A stretch of DNA of 64,000 nt from Ilex aquifolium (taxonomy: Eukaryota > Streptophyta > Magnoliopsida > Aquifoliales > Aquifoliaceae), in the NCBI GenBank assembly GCA_951799425.1, contig OX637394.1, positions 16,425,001-16,489,000 on the forward strand. The letters run 5' to 3'. Positions 35,078 to 46,798 of the stretch are shown piece by piece; the first letter of the stretch is position 1, and each line of letters opens with the position of its first letter. A program made the translations under genes and the position numbers. The notes beneath the pieces were generated by a model. That model did not search any database. It worked only from the letters and a program-made list of their open reading frames with translations, and was not told the origin of the DNA.

Positions 35078-35416
35078 TTATCTCATAAATAGAGGAAAGC
35101 CAAGAAGTTACTATCGCTCTAAATGAGATTGAAGAATAAGGAATTCTCTCATGGGTTTATATAAACCCTGGCCAATAGGCAATGCCCTAGGAAAAAAAAG
35201 GGTTTTGATTGCTAGATCTTATGGAAGGTTCAAAGAATGAGATTATATACTATTACTATTGTTGCCCAACCACGGAATTACCAAATGAAGAAGAGGAATT
35301 TCGTAAGAAAAGAAGGATGAAGGAATGAGCCGTGGGGAAGAAGATACCTGAACAGGATAGCTCACTCATTCCCACAATCTCTTGCCATTGCAAGGGCTTG
35401 GGGCATGGGGGACAAA

Positions 35417-36030
35417 TGATGAGCCCAGGTCTAACTAGGTCAGACCCAATTAATTAAGTAAACCCAAATTAGCTACAAGGTAGGTCAAGTGCAGTTCATG
35501 AATTCGGCCCAGACCAAAATTCAAGAGACCCAAGAAACCAACACATGTGAGCAGTAATTACCGGGATGGCCACTCTCGAAGATCAAGACCATCTTTAATT
35601 GTACCTATCTTTAGCTGTGGCTATCATCTCCAAAGGATTAGTCACTTATCCTATCACGCCACTACCTCAACCAAGGCTTTGTGCTTATAAATTGTAAGTC
35701 TTCTACACACGAGGGACACACCTCTGCATCTCTCTACACACCCTTTACGCAACTATCTCTCTCATAACTACCCAACCTCTCTCAGAGCTCACATTTGCTC
35801 TCTCTCTCTCTCTCTCTCACCTTACTTTATTAATAAAGTTCTCCGGCCACCGTTGTCGCCTTCGGAGTGGAGTAGACCACCTTGATCGAACCACTATACA
35901 TCTGTGTGTTGCCTGTGTTGACCTAATCTTTACCTTCTGTTATTAATTGCTTTATTGATTGCTTTATTAATTACTCAATATTATACACTCGACTTTTAAT
36001 TGTGCATAAATTCGCTTTTGTGCATCATCA
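35417..36030 (+). mobile_element. 3' LTR of truncated Tat gypsy element (copy B)
   Basis: Counterpart of 3442-4052, with the same TG...CA ends and the same polypurine tract before it. The palindromic TATA (about 35157-35172) lies upstream. Confidence 0.8.
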
Positions 36031-37490
36031 AATATCATACTCACACAAAAAGTTCAAAATTCATCTTTCTTTATTAATGCGATCTTCCATAAAGTTGCCA
36101 ACCAATTCCTTCGCTCTAACATGCATCTCTTTCTCTCTCTCTCTCAACTAATGACTGTAAAAATGCTTCAAAGTGATAAGTCCCATCACTCTCTCCTTTT
36201 TTTTTGTTTAATTTTTACTATCACTCTGTCAATTTAAACCACAATACCCATATGTTAATCCTAGATCATATGGATTTTTTTTATTCGATGACTTTTTTTC
36301 ATTTTATATTATTTTATGAATGTAATTTAATTTAATTCAAATTTTACTATACTATAAAAGTTATTATCGTTAGGTAATTTGAGAGACGATGTAAACTTGT
36401 ATACTGGTCACTAATAAAGTTTTATCTTCTATTATTTTGTTATTTTTAAAGTTTTTAATGTATTAGATTTTTATCTTAGTATATTCTTTTGTTGGTTTAA
36501 TAATTTTTTAGTTTGCTAATATTTTTTAATCTCGAATAACTTGAAACTTGTCTTTATCTAACATTTTTTTTTAAAACATGATCAAGTTTTTTATATTAGT
36601 GGATTAGATTTGTTTTCAGAATTAGAATCTTAAAAAAAAAATTCATTAAAAGAGGCTAAAAATTTTCCAATCCATGTATTTTAAATAAAATATTATTAAT
36701 AATATTCGTCACAGCTGTTTCTTTATAAATAAATATTTTGAAATTATGATGCAAAATTACTTATTTTTTTTTTATATTCAGTTTCACGTATGTATCAATT
36801 TAAATGGATAATATGAATAACTTATTCAGTCTTTGTTTCATAGAAAAAAGCATGATTTTTGTATAAAATTATAACTATCTTATTTATACATTTTTTTATG
36901 GATTCGGAGGCCGGTCCCTAGGCCCAATAGTATTCAAAAAAAAAAAAAAAAATTCCACTTACTAATTTTCTTTTGAATTAGGTCTGTATTGAAAAGTCAA
37001 AGCAATAAACATAACTAGCACCTTTTTACAGTGCAAAAAATAACGACAATGACACCACCTAATTTAAACACCTATTCTAAAAAAAACTACGTCATCATAA
37101 TGTAAATTTTTCTCCATAAACATAAATTGTTAGACAGATACACTAAAAAAAAAAATAGGTATGCAATTAAAAATATATATATACCTTCAAGCTAAAAAAT
37201 AACAAGTACGTAATAAAAAAATAAAAAATAATAGGTACGCAATAAAAAAATATAAAAAATAACAAGTATGCAATAAAATAAAATAAAAATACAGATAATC
37301 AGACAGGTACACTAAAACATAGATCGTTTATGTACCTTCTTCTCCATAACATAAATCGTCAGATATGTACACTAAAATACGATTGTTAATGTATCTTTTT
37401 CGCCATAAGTATAGATCGTCAAACAGGTACATTAAAACACATATCGTTAATGTAATGTAAAAAAAAAATTCAGAGAAATTGTTTATTTTT
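36031..37490. other. AT-rich DNA without a recognisable gene (copy B)
   Basis: Counterpart of 4053-5500. Includes the ~60-bp repeat near 37300-37460. No gene seen. Confidence 0.5.
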
Positions 37491-37496
37491 ATTATT

Positions 37497-37835
37497 TGGA
37501 GATGGAGTCAAGAAGCTTTTGATGAGCAGACTTGTGCAGCTCCTTTAGTTGGTTAATGAAATCTTCATTTTTGCAATGGACTCTCTTCAAATCAGGCTGG
37601 AATTAGATCAAGTGGTGATCTTGAAAGGGCTAAAACCAATACTATGACTGAACGAACGGTTAGAAACAAACTCTGCCTGATAGATCTTCTAATTCCAACT
37701 CTTCACATGATTGCCCACCAAACTGCGCAATAAGTTACCCACTAAATGGTTGACTACTTCAATCTGGCCATTAGTCTGAGGATGATATGCGCTACTAAAC
37801 TCCAACTTCGTGTTGGCCAGTCTCCACATGAGTAA
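37497..37835 (-). pseudogene. Chromovirus-type integrase relic (copy B), uninterrupted
   Basis: Same fragment as at 5510-7085 but without the Harbinger element. The minus strand gives the 'SAYHPQTNGQIEVVN' region with the last catalytic Glu, then 'NRSFGFSPFKI'-like sequence and the tail 'HCKNEDFINQLKELHKSAHQKLLDSVSK'. Stops are present. Confidence 0.75.
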
Positions 37836-37917
37836 AATCCATTAAAAATTTGGATGGCATTATACAGGGGGACCACTAAAAAATAATTTCAATACATAAA
37901 TGACTAATATAATACAA

Positions 37918-39067
37918 CTAGCGATACCCTGTGACTGAAGTCACTGTATACTAAGTTATGACACTATGCATGTATTGGAGTGTATATATAATATGTGTGT
38001 GTGTGTATAGTGAGTGTGTATTGAAGTATGTGTAGCTATGTGTTGTATAGTATTTGTGTTGGGTTTGTGAAATTTGGGGAGGAAAGTGTGTGATGGGTGT
38101 GTGAAATTTGGGGGGAAAATATATCCCCCCATAAATTCAAACGCCTAACTATCTATATAATAAAGTAGCTTACAATTCAAATTTCAAAAGATAAACAAAA
38201 TGACTTTTGCTTTTCGCGGTTCAGATCGCTTTAAATTTTATTTTATAGTTAATCTAACGGCTAATATTAACACCTTAAATTTAATAGGAAAAATAGGCCC
38301 TAAGGGTGTGTTTGGAGTGACTTTTTAAAAGTACTTCTAAAAATTATTTCTCATGAGTACTTTAAAAAAAAAAATAGTGTTTAAAACCGCCCCACAACTA
38401 CCTCTATCACCACCACTACCTCTACCACCATCACCACCACCGCCGCGGCCACCACCACCACTGCCACCACTACCGTCGCCGCCGTTGCCACCATCGCCAC
38501 CACTACCGCCGTCGCCGCCACCACCGTCATCGCCACCCCCACCACCACCACCATCACCACCACCACCACTGCCGCCGCCACCACCACCACTGTCGCCGTC
38601 GCTGCCACCGCCATCGTCGCCACCACCATCGCCGCCACCACCGCCACTGCCACCACCACTGCCGCCACCACCACCGTCGCCATCGCCACCGCCATCGCCA
38701 TCGCCATCGCCACCATCACCACCACCCCGCCACCACCATCACCACCACCACCACCACTGCCACCACCGTCGCCGTCGCCGCCACCACCACCGTCGCCGCC
38801 AACACCACCACCACTACCGTCGCTGTCGCCACCGATGCCATCGCCGCCGCCACCACCACCACCACGGTCATTGCCACCCACCATAACCATCACCGTCTCC
38901 TACCACCACCACCTCTCACCCCCACTACAACCGATACTTAAATTCATTTATCTCTCCTCTATGTTTGTGATTTGATTTTGGATATGAATACAAATATGTT
39001 TATTGTTTACCATTTTTTATTACTCTGTGCCTTCAGGTACAGGCAATAACTAGTCTTATTATATAGA
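37918..39067 (-). mobile_element. Small Helitron (copy B), interrupted by a second Helitron
   Basis: Counterpart of the 261-bp Helitron at 7165-7425, with the CTAG end at 37918-37921 and the TCTATATAATAA start at 39067 on the minus strand. It is split near its 5' end by the Helitron at 38152-39053. Confidence 0.75.
38152..39053 (+). mobile_element. Non-autonomous Helitron (902 bp) with long CCACCG repeat core
   Basis: Starts TCTATATAATAAAGTAGC, ends CAATAACTAG, with a hairpin CTGTGCC-TTCA-GGTACAG (one mismatch). It is inserted between A (38151) and T (39054); copy A has the unoccupied AT at the matching point (7411-7412). The core 38391-38932 is a CCACCA/CCGCCG repeat, more than 500 bp long against about 200 bp in the sister Helitron at 11325-11887. 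The 177-residue poly-Pro ORF here is a by-product of the repeat. Confidence 0.9.
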
Positions 39068-39381
39068 TTGTAACGTTTGAGACCAAAATAAGACGAAGTG
39101 CAAATTTTGATGACCATCGCTGCAATTAACCCTTTACTAATATACCTGATTGGAAAGGTTTGGAAATTTGGATGTGTTGAAAGTGAATGAAGTGGTGGGT
39201 AGAAAGCCATGGATTACGTGAAAAAGGACCTTCATTATTTTGCAAATTTAATACTCCTTAATTCAAGAGAGAAATATAAGGAAGATAATGGCCGGCAATA
39301 GAAGGATTGGTGGACCATGGAGTACTATCATTTAAAATGGAAAGGTGCTGCTACATAATAAACACGATATCTAAAAGTATC

Positions 39382-39946
39382 TGATGGGTCAAGCCCAAAT
39401 AGCCTAATTTATGTGAAAAGACCCAACCTCAATTGAAGAGCCCAACCACGCAAAGACCCACCAAGTCCAAGTTCAAGTCCAATCCAGCTGGGGCCCTCCT
39501 CTGAAGAAATTGGAGTACGAGGGAGAGAAATGCGGCGCATGGAGAAACCCTACCAAATTGGTAATTACCAAAACAAGTAGGAAACCCCTCATTCACGTCA
39601 CCGCCTCACCTCCAAACCCTAACTCTATAAATGTAAGCCCTTTCATCATCTAGGGAAGGCCTCCCAAAAAACCTCTTCTCCTACCTTGCACAACATTGTT
39701 GTTCTTCTCTCCCAAAAAGTACTGTAGCTCTCCGGTGTAAACCCTCCGGTGACGATTATTCATTAATAAAGAATGCCACCGTTGCCATTCAAAGTGGACG
39801 TAGGCCACGACCGAACCACTATAAACCTCTGTGTTGATCCTTTATTTGCTATTTTGGTCATTGATTGTTTGTTTACTGCACATTCATCAATACCTATTCA
39901 CCTTCTTGACTGTTGAACTTGCACGAAACCGATTTGTGCATCATCA
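39382..39946 (+). repeat. Gypsy-2 5' LTR
   Basis: 565 bp, TGATGGGTC...GCATCATCA. Contains 'ctctataaatgtaag' (TATAAAT near 39624) as the likely promoter. Followed at 39947 by a primer-binding site TTGGCGCCGTCTGTGGGAA identical to that of gypsy-1. Confidence 0.92.
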
Positions 39947-40009
39947 GTTTGGCGCCGTCTGTGGGAACGACAGAATTCTCACTTCCAAACATTCTATTTT
40001 TACTGAAAC

Positions 40010-41729
40010 AATGACGATCACTACCAGATCCATGAACCAGCATGAAGACAATCCTCCACGAGATGAGGAGGATGTTCATCCACCTGTCAACCATGTGCCG
40101 AATGCTCCAGCTCCAAATCCTCAACAAATGTTGGAGACCATGCAGCAGCTGGTGGTCCAAAACTAGCAGATATTGCAACTTATGCTCACTGGACGAGAAG
40201 GAGCACAACTCGACGGAGCACAGCTTGGAGGAGCTCCACGTCCTGGAGGTCAAGGAGCTCCACGCCCTGCTGCTCCACATCTAGGCGCCCCCGTAGGGCT
40301 GGGCGCTCCCTTTGGAGTCCCCCTGGGCGCCCCACACAGGGAAGCTCGTCATGAGGGACCTCCACCCCCTCCTCCTCCTACTTCCCATGGTGAGGACCCT
40401 CCTCTCCAAGAGAACGAGGGCGAAAACCAAAGCATGGAGCATGGGAATCACTTTCACGATCATTCCAGATGAGCTCTCAACCTTTGGGATGAGAAAATCA
40501 AGGAAGTGCAAAACCAACTAGGTGACGTCTTCAATGTCATGAAGGCGCAAGGACCAAAAACAGTGGACTATCTTGTGCGGCGATACCTACCCTCTACCCC
40601 AAAAGTTCAAAATGCCCTCTGTGGAGGTCTTTGATGGAACAAAAGCGAAGGACCCACTAGATCATCTCGACACCTACAAAACTCTGATGCAATTGCACAA
40701 CGTCCCAGACGAAATCATGTGCAGGTCGTTCCCAACCACATTAAAGGGGTCCGCCCGACAATGGTTTGCTAAGCTCTCCCCGGCATCCATTGCCTCCTTT
40801 GCTGAGCTGAGCAGGTCATTTGTGTCATATTCATTGGAGGGCGTCGCCACCAGAAGCCAGTCTCCCACCTGCTTAGTATAAAGCAGGACCGTGAGGAGAG
40901 CCTGAGGAGCTACCTCACTCGTTTTAACGAGGAGGTACTTCAGGTTGATGAACCCGATGACAAAGTGACGATGACCGCCTTCCTGGGAGGCCTCCGCTCA
41001 TCGAGCTTCCTCTTCTCAGTGATGAAGCGCCCACCAAAGAGCATGCCAGAGCTACTAGCAAAAGCCCAGAAATACATAAACGATGAGGACATCACAAGGG
41101 CCAGGCGAGGTGAGTTATCCAGATCTGGGGACAAAAGGAAGGAAATAGAGAGGGACGACAAGAAGGAGGCTAGCAACAAGCACAGCAAAACAGAGAGGGT
41201 TCCCGTCAAAGACCGGTTAGGTCCAGCCCCTCAGAGGGATCGACAAGCCTTCACGCCCCTCAATGCCGCTGTCGGGCACATCCTATTCCAGATCCAGGAT
41301 GACCCCACAGTAAAGTGGTCAGGGAAGATGAAGTCTCTTCCAAATCGCAGAAATCCTAACAAGTATTGCCGCTTCCACCGCGACCACGGGCACGACATCG
41401 ACGACTGCTATGACCTCAAAAGACAAATTGAGGATCTCATTCAACGTGGCCACCTACGCCAGTATGTTGCTGGTAGAGGACAGGCGCCACTGCCACCCCA
41501 TAACCAGGAAGATCAACATCCCGTCGGGGAAATCCACACTATCTCGGGAGGATTAGCAGGAGGTGGAGAGTCCCTCTCTGCCATGAAGGCCCACGCCAGG
41601 AAGGCAAGGCACCTTGACGAAGGGCGCCCGTCCAAAGCGCCCAGGCAAGGCACCAACGAGGTCATATCCTTCTCAGATAAGGACCTGGAAGGAATTCAGC
41701 CCATGACGACCCCCTGGTGCTCACCATGA
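40010..41729 (+). pseudogene. Gypsy-2 gag, frameshifted
   Basis: Starts MTITTRSMNQHEDN at 40010 with a Gly/Pro-rich stretch ('APRPGGQGAPRPAAPHLGAPVG'). The Gag core is at 40600-40860 ('GTKAKDPLDHLDTYKTLMQLHNVPDEIMCRSFPTTLKGSARQWFAKL') and 40965-41100. A CX2HX4HX4C knuckle (C-RF-H-RDHG-H-DIDD-C) lies near 41370-41410. At least one stop (40165) and several frame changes (near 40570, 40860 and 40960) break it. Confidence 0.85.
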
Positions 41730-44700
41730 CGGTTGCCAATTTCCAGGTGCGCAGAATCCTAGTGGACAGCGGCAGCTCTGCAGATATCCTATTTGCAGAA
41801 GCTTATGACAAGCTCAACTTGGGCAGGGAGAGACTGCAGCCCATCAGATCTCCCCTCATTGGATTTTCAGGGGAGAAGGTGTATCCCCTAGGGTCCATCA
41901 CCCTACCAGTCACAGCCGGAGCAGCGCCCCGAAGCTCCTCAGTCATGGTCAACTTTCTGGTGATAGACTGCCCATCAGCTTATAATATCATATTAGGGCG
42001 ACATGTTCTCAACACATTAAGAGCCGTGCCCTCCACCTATCACCTCATTCTCCGATTTCCAACCCCTAACAGAGTTGGAGAGGTCAGAGGAGACCAGGTA
42101 GCAGCGAGGGAATGTTATGTCTCCTCCATGAAGACTAGAAAGTCACAGGAGGCGTTGCAAGTGGAGCTCCTTGACCCAAGGGATGACTCCACCATAGAAA
42201 GAGGAGAACCAGTCGAGGAGCTCACCCCTATGGTCTTAGATGAAGAGTACCCAGACAGAAGAGTATACGTTGGCTCTTCCCTTTCTGCAGACCTGGTGGG
42301 CCCGCTAATAGATTTTTTAAAACGTAACATGGACGTCTTTGCATGGTCACATGCAGACCTTGAGGGCATCGACCCAGAAGTGGCCACACGTCTCAATGTC
42401 GACCCGCGACACAAACCTATTCGCCAAAAGCTGAGGGGCACCTCCACTGAAAGGGCCCAAGCTACGGACAAGGAGGTGGGAAAGCTAATAGATAACGGGG
42501 CCTTCAGAGAAATAGCATATCCTGAATGGCTCTTCAACGTGGTGATGGTCACTAAGACTAATGGGAAGTGGCGCCTCTGCGTGGACTTCACAGAACTTAA
42601 TAAAGCATGCCCAAAAGACAGCTACCCGCTACCACGGATCGATCTCCTCATCGACGCAACCGCAGGTCACGAGTTGCTCACTTTCTTGGATGCATACTCT
42701 GGATATAACCAGATTAGCATGTACCCCCCGGATCAGGAGAAGACGTCATTTATTACCCCAAAGGGGACCTACTGCTACAGGGTCATGCCCTTTGGACTAA
42801 AGAACCAGGAGCGACCTACCAACGGTTGGTGAACAAGATGTTCCAATCTCAGATCGGGCGAACGATGGAAGTATATGTGGATGATATGCTAGTGAAAAGT
42901 CTCGCAGAAGTAGACCACGTTGATCACCTCCAGGAGACTTTCAACGTCCTAAGGTCCTATCACATGAAGCTCAATCCTGAGAAATGCGCCTTTGGCGTGA
43001 GGTCAGGAAAATTCCTAGGTTTCATGGTCAATCAGAGGGGAATAGAGGCGAGCCCCGATAAGATCAAGGCCATCCTTGACATGAAATCACCTTCTTCAAC
43101 CAAAGAGCTCCAGCGCCTCAATTGGAGGATCGCAGCACTCAATAGGTTCGTCTCCAAGTCTACAGACAAATGTCTCCCTTTTTTCAAAATTCTCCGCAAA
43201 ACTTTTGAGTGGGGACCTGAGGCGGAGGAAGCCCTCCAAAGGCTCAAAGCCTACCTAGTTACCCCTCCCCTCTTGTCGCATGCCACTCCAGGAGAAGCTC
43301 TCCATCTTTACCTTTCTGCTTCCCTATCAGCAGTAAGCTCCGTGCTCATCAGAAATGATAATGGAGTACAGAGGCCTATTTACTATGTGAGCAGGGCCTA
43401 CCGGGGGGCAGAGACGAGGTATTCGGGGCTAGAAAAACTAGCTCTCGCCCTAGTTACAACGGCAAGAAGACTGCGACATTACTTTCAGAGTCACAATATA
43501 ATTGTCGTCACAGACCAACCCCTAAGAATAGTCTTGGGGAAACCGGACGTATCCGGCAGACTTCTTAATTGGGCAGTGGAACTCAGCGAGTTTGATATTC
43601 AGTACCAACCAAGGGCAGCCATCAAAGCACAAGCCCTAGCAGATTTCATTGCCGAGCTCACACCGACAGAAGAAGGGAACTCCAGAGATGCCTAGGCCTC
43701 CTCCCCAGGCGCCCAGGTCTCCTCCTCAGGCGTCCAGACTCCATCTCCCGATGCCCAGGCATCCCAGGCTGCACATCTAGCTCTTGATGTCCAGGCGTCC
43801 CAAGCTGCACCTCAAGCTCCTGATGCCTAGGCGTCCCAAGCTGCACCTCAAGCTCCTGATGCCTAGGCGTCCCAAGCTGCACCTCAAGCTCCTGATGCCC
43901 AGGCGTCCCAAGCTGCACCTCAAACTCCTGATGCCCAGGCTCAGGGAGCACCTCTAGTCCCTAGAGCCCAGGTAGCTTCCTCAGATGACCAGCCGTCCAT
44001 TTTAAACTCCAAACCCTCCGCTCTTCTACTTTGGAAACTCTATGTAGATGGCTCCTCGACCAATGAAGGAGGAGGAACGGGCCTAATCTTGATCAGCCCA
44101 GATGGCACCACTCTCAAGTATGCAGTGAAGCTCCACTTTATTGCCTCCAACAATGAGGCGGAATATGAAGCTCTACTCTCTGGGTTGAGATTGGCAGTAG
44201 AAATGGAGGCTCAACACCTCGCCGCTTACAACGACTCTCAGCTAATACTCAATCAAGTAAAGGGCGAGTTCCAAGCCAAGGGAACCAGAATGCAGGAATA
44301 TCTTGGCATAGTGAAAAACATGATCGCAAAGTTCCACTACTTCCAGATCTGCCACATCCCCAGAGAAGACAACATGGCCGCCGATGCACTCGCAAGGCTC
44401 GCCTCGTCCTTGGAAGCCCCACCAGGAGAGCCATCATTTGTTGGTCACCAGTTCGAGCCAAGCAAGTTAGACATGGTGACCACAAATATCAACTGTGCAT
44501 CAACTGAGTCAAATTGGATGACTCCAATAAAGGCATACCTACAAGAAGGTGTGTTGCTCGATGATCATCTAGAGGCCAAGTTGAGGATGAGAGCCTCCAA
44601 GTTCACCATTCTGCAGGACACTTTGTACAAGAAAGGTTATTCCTTGTCGTTGCTGCGATGCCTGTCACCCGAAGAAGCCCACTATGCCCTGCGAGAAATC

Positions 44701-45746
44701 CACGAGGGGATTTGTGGGAACCACTCAGGAGGCCGCTCCTTTGCTCACAAGGCGCTCAGACAAGGCTACTTCTGGCCTTCTATGGTAAGGGAAGCCTAAG
44801 AGTTCGCCAAGAAGTGTGACAAGTGTCAACGCTTCGCTACTGTGTCCAGGTAACCACCAGAGGAGCTAACAACCATTTCAAGTATGTGGCCCTTCTCCAA
44901 ATGGGGCATCGACATCCTAGGCCCCTTGCTTCTCAGCAAAGGACAGTGCAAGTTCGTAGTGGTGGCAATCGACTATTTCACCAAGTGGGCAGAAGCTGAG
45001 CCCTTAGCCAAGATCACAGACGTCAAGGTCAAAGATTTTATCTGGAAGAACCTGGTCTGTCGCTTCGGGATACCCTACGCCATCGTCAGTGACAATGCGA
45101 AGCAATTCGACAACAAGCTCCTCAACTCCTTCTGCTCCGACCTCCAGATAAAGCAACCTCACTCCAGCCCAGCGCACCCGCAGGCAAATGGACAAGCAGA
45201 GGTCATGGTAAGAACGGTGCTGCTCAACTTGAAGACAAGACTTGAAAAAACGAAGGGTCTCTGGGTTGACGAGCTACCGGGCGTATTGTGGGCCTATAGA
45301 ACCACGCCAAGAACCCCTACTGGGGAGACCCCTTTCTCCCTCGCCTTTGGAACTGAGGCAGTTATCCCTGTGGAGATAGGGGTGCACTCTCTAAGGGTTC
45401 AACACTACAACCCCATCACCAACGAGGAAGGACTCCGCATCAACCTCGACTTGGTGGAGGAGGCAAGGGAGATGGATGTGGTCCGCAACGCGGAGTACAA
45501 GCGACGTATGGCCAGGTACTACAATTCGAGGGTGAAGCCTCGTTCCTTCCAACCAGGGGACTTGGTCCTCAAGAAAGCGATTCTCGCCACAAAAGATGCA
45601 CGCAAGGGGAAGCTAGGACCGAATTGGGAAGGACCCTACCTCATAACAAAAATAGTAAGGCCAGACACTTACAAGATCCAGGATGCTGAGGGAAAGTCTT
45701 GCTCCATCCATGGAATGCGGAGCACTTAAAGAGGTATTACCAATGA
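41717..45746 (+). pseudogene. Gypsy-2 protease-RT-RNase H-integrase, decayed
   Basis: In order: aspartic protease ('ILVDSGSSADILF', 41755-41795); RT with 'LNKACPKDSYPLP', 'FLDAYSGYNQI' and YVDD (~42873); RNase H ('VVTDQPLRIVLGKPDVSGR'); a linker made of 36-bp repeats; a second RNase H-like domain ('YVDGSSTNEGGGTGLIL', 44044); integrase with HHCC ('CDKCQRF') and DDE residues ('GIDILGPL', 'VSDNAKQF', 'NGQAEV'). Frameshifts near 42810 and 45700 and stops in the linker and at 44798 and 44851 disable it. The last residues, in the shifted frame, end with TGA at 45744-45746. Confidence 0.9.
43750..43941 (+). repeat. 36-bp tandem repeat coding a 12-residue linker
   Basis: Units start at 43750, 43786, 43822, 43858 and 43894, plus a third of a unit. 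Each encodes a variant of DAQASQAAPQAP. They link the RNase H of pol to the second RNase H-like domain. Two neighbouring units share the same CAG-to-TAG change, so the stop was copied when the unit was duplicated. Confidence 0.9.
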
Positions 45747-46333
45747 CACCTTGAGAACACCAAAGTAGTAGAAGTTGGGGACTTGGTTTTATTTTCTACT
45801 CTTTCCGGGGTCATTACCCAATGTTCGATGTACCTTTTGGGGATTATTACCCAATATTGCTTTATATAAGCAGTAGATAAATGAAATTTTCTATGTTTTA
45901 CTCCAAAAACGATCTTTGCATTTCATTTCAAAGGAGTATCAGTACAAAAACAAGGCTACAAACTGCCTTTCTTAAAAACAAAAACAATCAAAAGTCCCTA
46001 ACACTCTAACTGCTCTCATGGTCGTCCTCTACCTCCTCCTGGTCACCTTCAGCATCATCCTCATCTTCGCCAGATCCTCCTTCATCTTCATCAGACTCCC
46101 CAGTAGGCAAGAAACCTGAAACATCAATATCAGGATAGGCAACAGAGATCCTCACTCGAAGCTCATCATAACCATCAATGAAGGCATCTGCAAGGCCATT
46201 CGCTAAGTCCCTCTCAGCTATGACAGCCTTCTCTTCAGCCTGTGAATCCCTCTCGTGAGCCGCCTTCAACTCTGCCTCCAAAGCTGCCTCTCTGAGCATG
46301 ACCCTCTCACGGGTCACTGAAAGCTCAGCCTCC

Positions 46334-46505
46334 CTGAGCGCGTCCCTCCTACAGGTCGCCAAAAGCTCAGCCTCAAGCTTAGTTGCCCTCTCGCGGGCCA
46401 CAACTAGCTCATCTTCTCTGAGCGCGTCCCTCCTACAGGTCGCCAAAAGCTCAGCCTCAAGCTTAGTTGCCCTCTCGCGGGCCACAACTAGCTCATCTTC
46501 TTTGA
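46334..46505 (-). repeat. 84-bp tandem repeat in coiled-coil exon
   Basis: Two nearly identical 84-bp units encode 28 residues each ('DALREDELVVARERATKLEAELLATCRR'), i.e. four heptads, with weaker related units on both sides. 28 residues is an exact heptad multiple, so the duplication keeps the coiled-coil register. Confidence 0.8.
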
Positions 46506-46798
46506 GCGCGTCTCTCTCATGGGACGCCGAAAGCTCGGACTCAAGTCTGGACACCTTCTCATGGGCCAGCACAAACTCATCCTTAGAAGCCCCGCCAGCA
46601 GCTTCGAGCTCAGCAATCTTCCCCTGAGCGGCAAGAAGTTCCTTTTGGACGACGACATGATCCTGCCTCAGGGTGTCGTGGGCATAGGCTCTCGAGGACA
46701 GGTAGAGAGACATAATCGAGACCTGAAAGAAATAAAAGACAAAGGTATGATAAAAGACATAAGAAATGACTGGAGAAAAGGGAATAAAAACCCTTACC

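Larger units (their letters stand above)
33215..39381 (+). repeat. Segmental duplication, copy B, left part
   Basis: Matches 1261-7732 in order and orientation, apart from insertions. It has the empty site of the Harbinger element (37545-37547). It is interrupted at 39382 by gypsy-2 and resumes at 52133. Confidence 0.9.

Noticed and set aside
38353-38893. Long poly-Pro (plus) and Gly/Val-rich (minus) ORFs of 170-177 residues
   Set aside because: They arise from a CCACCG-type trinucleotide repeat inside a Helitron; there is no domain, and the sister Helitron has a different length.
43658-43951. Minus-strand repeat ORF ('HQELEVQLGTP' units)
   Set aside because: It is the reverse shadow of the 36-bp linker repeat in the gypsy-2 pol.
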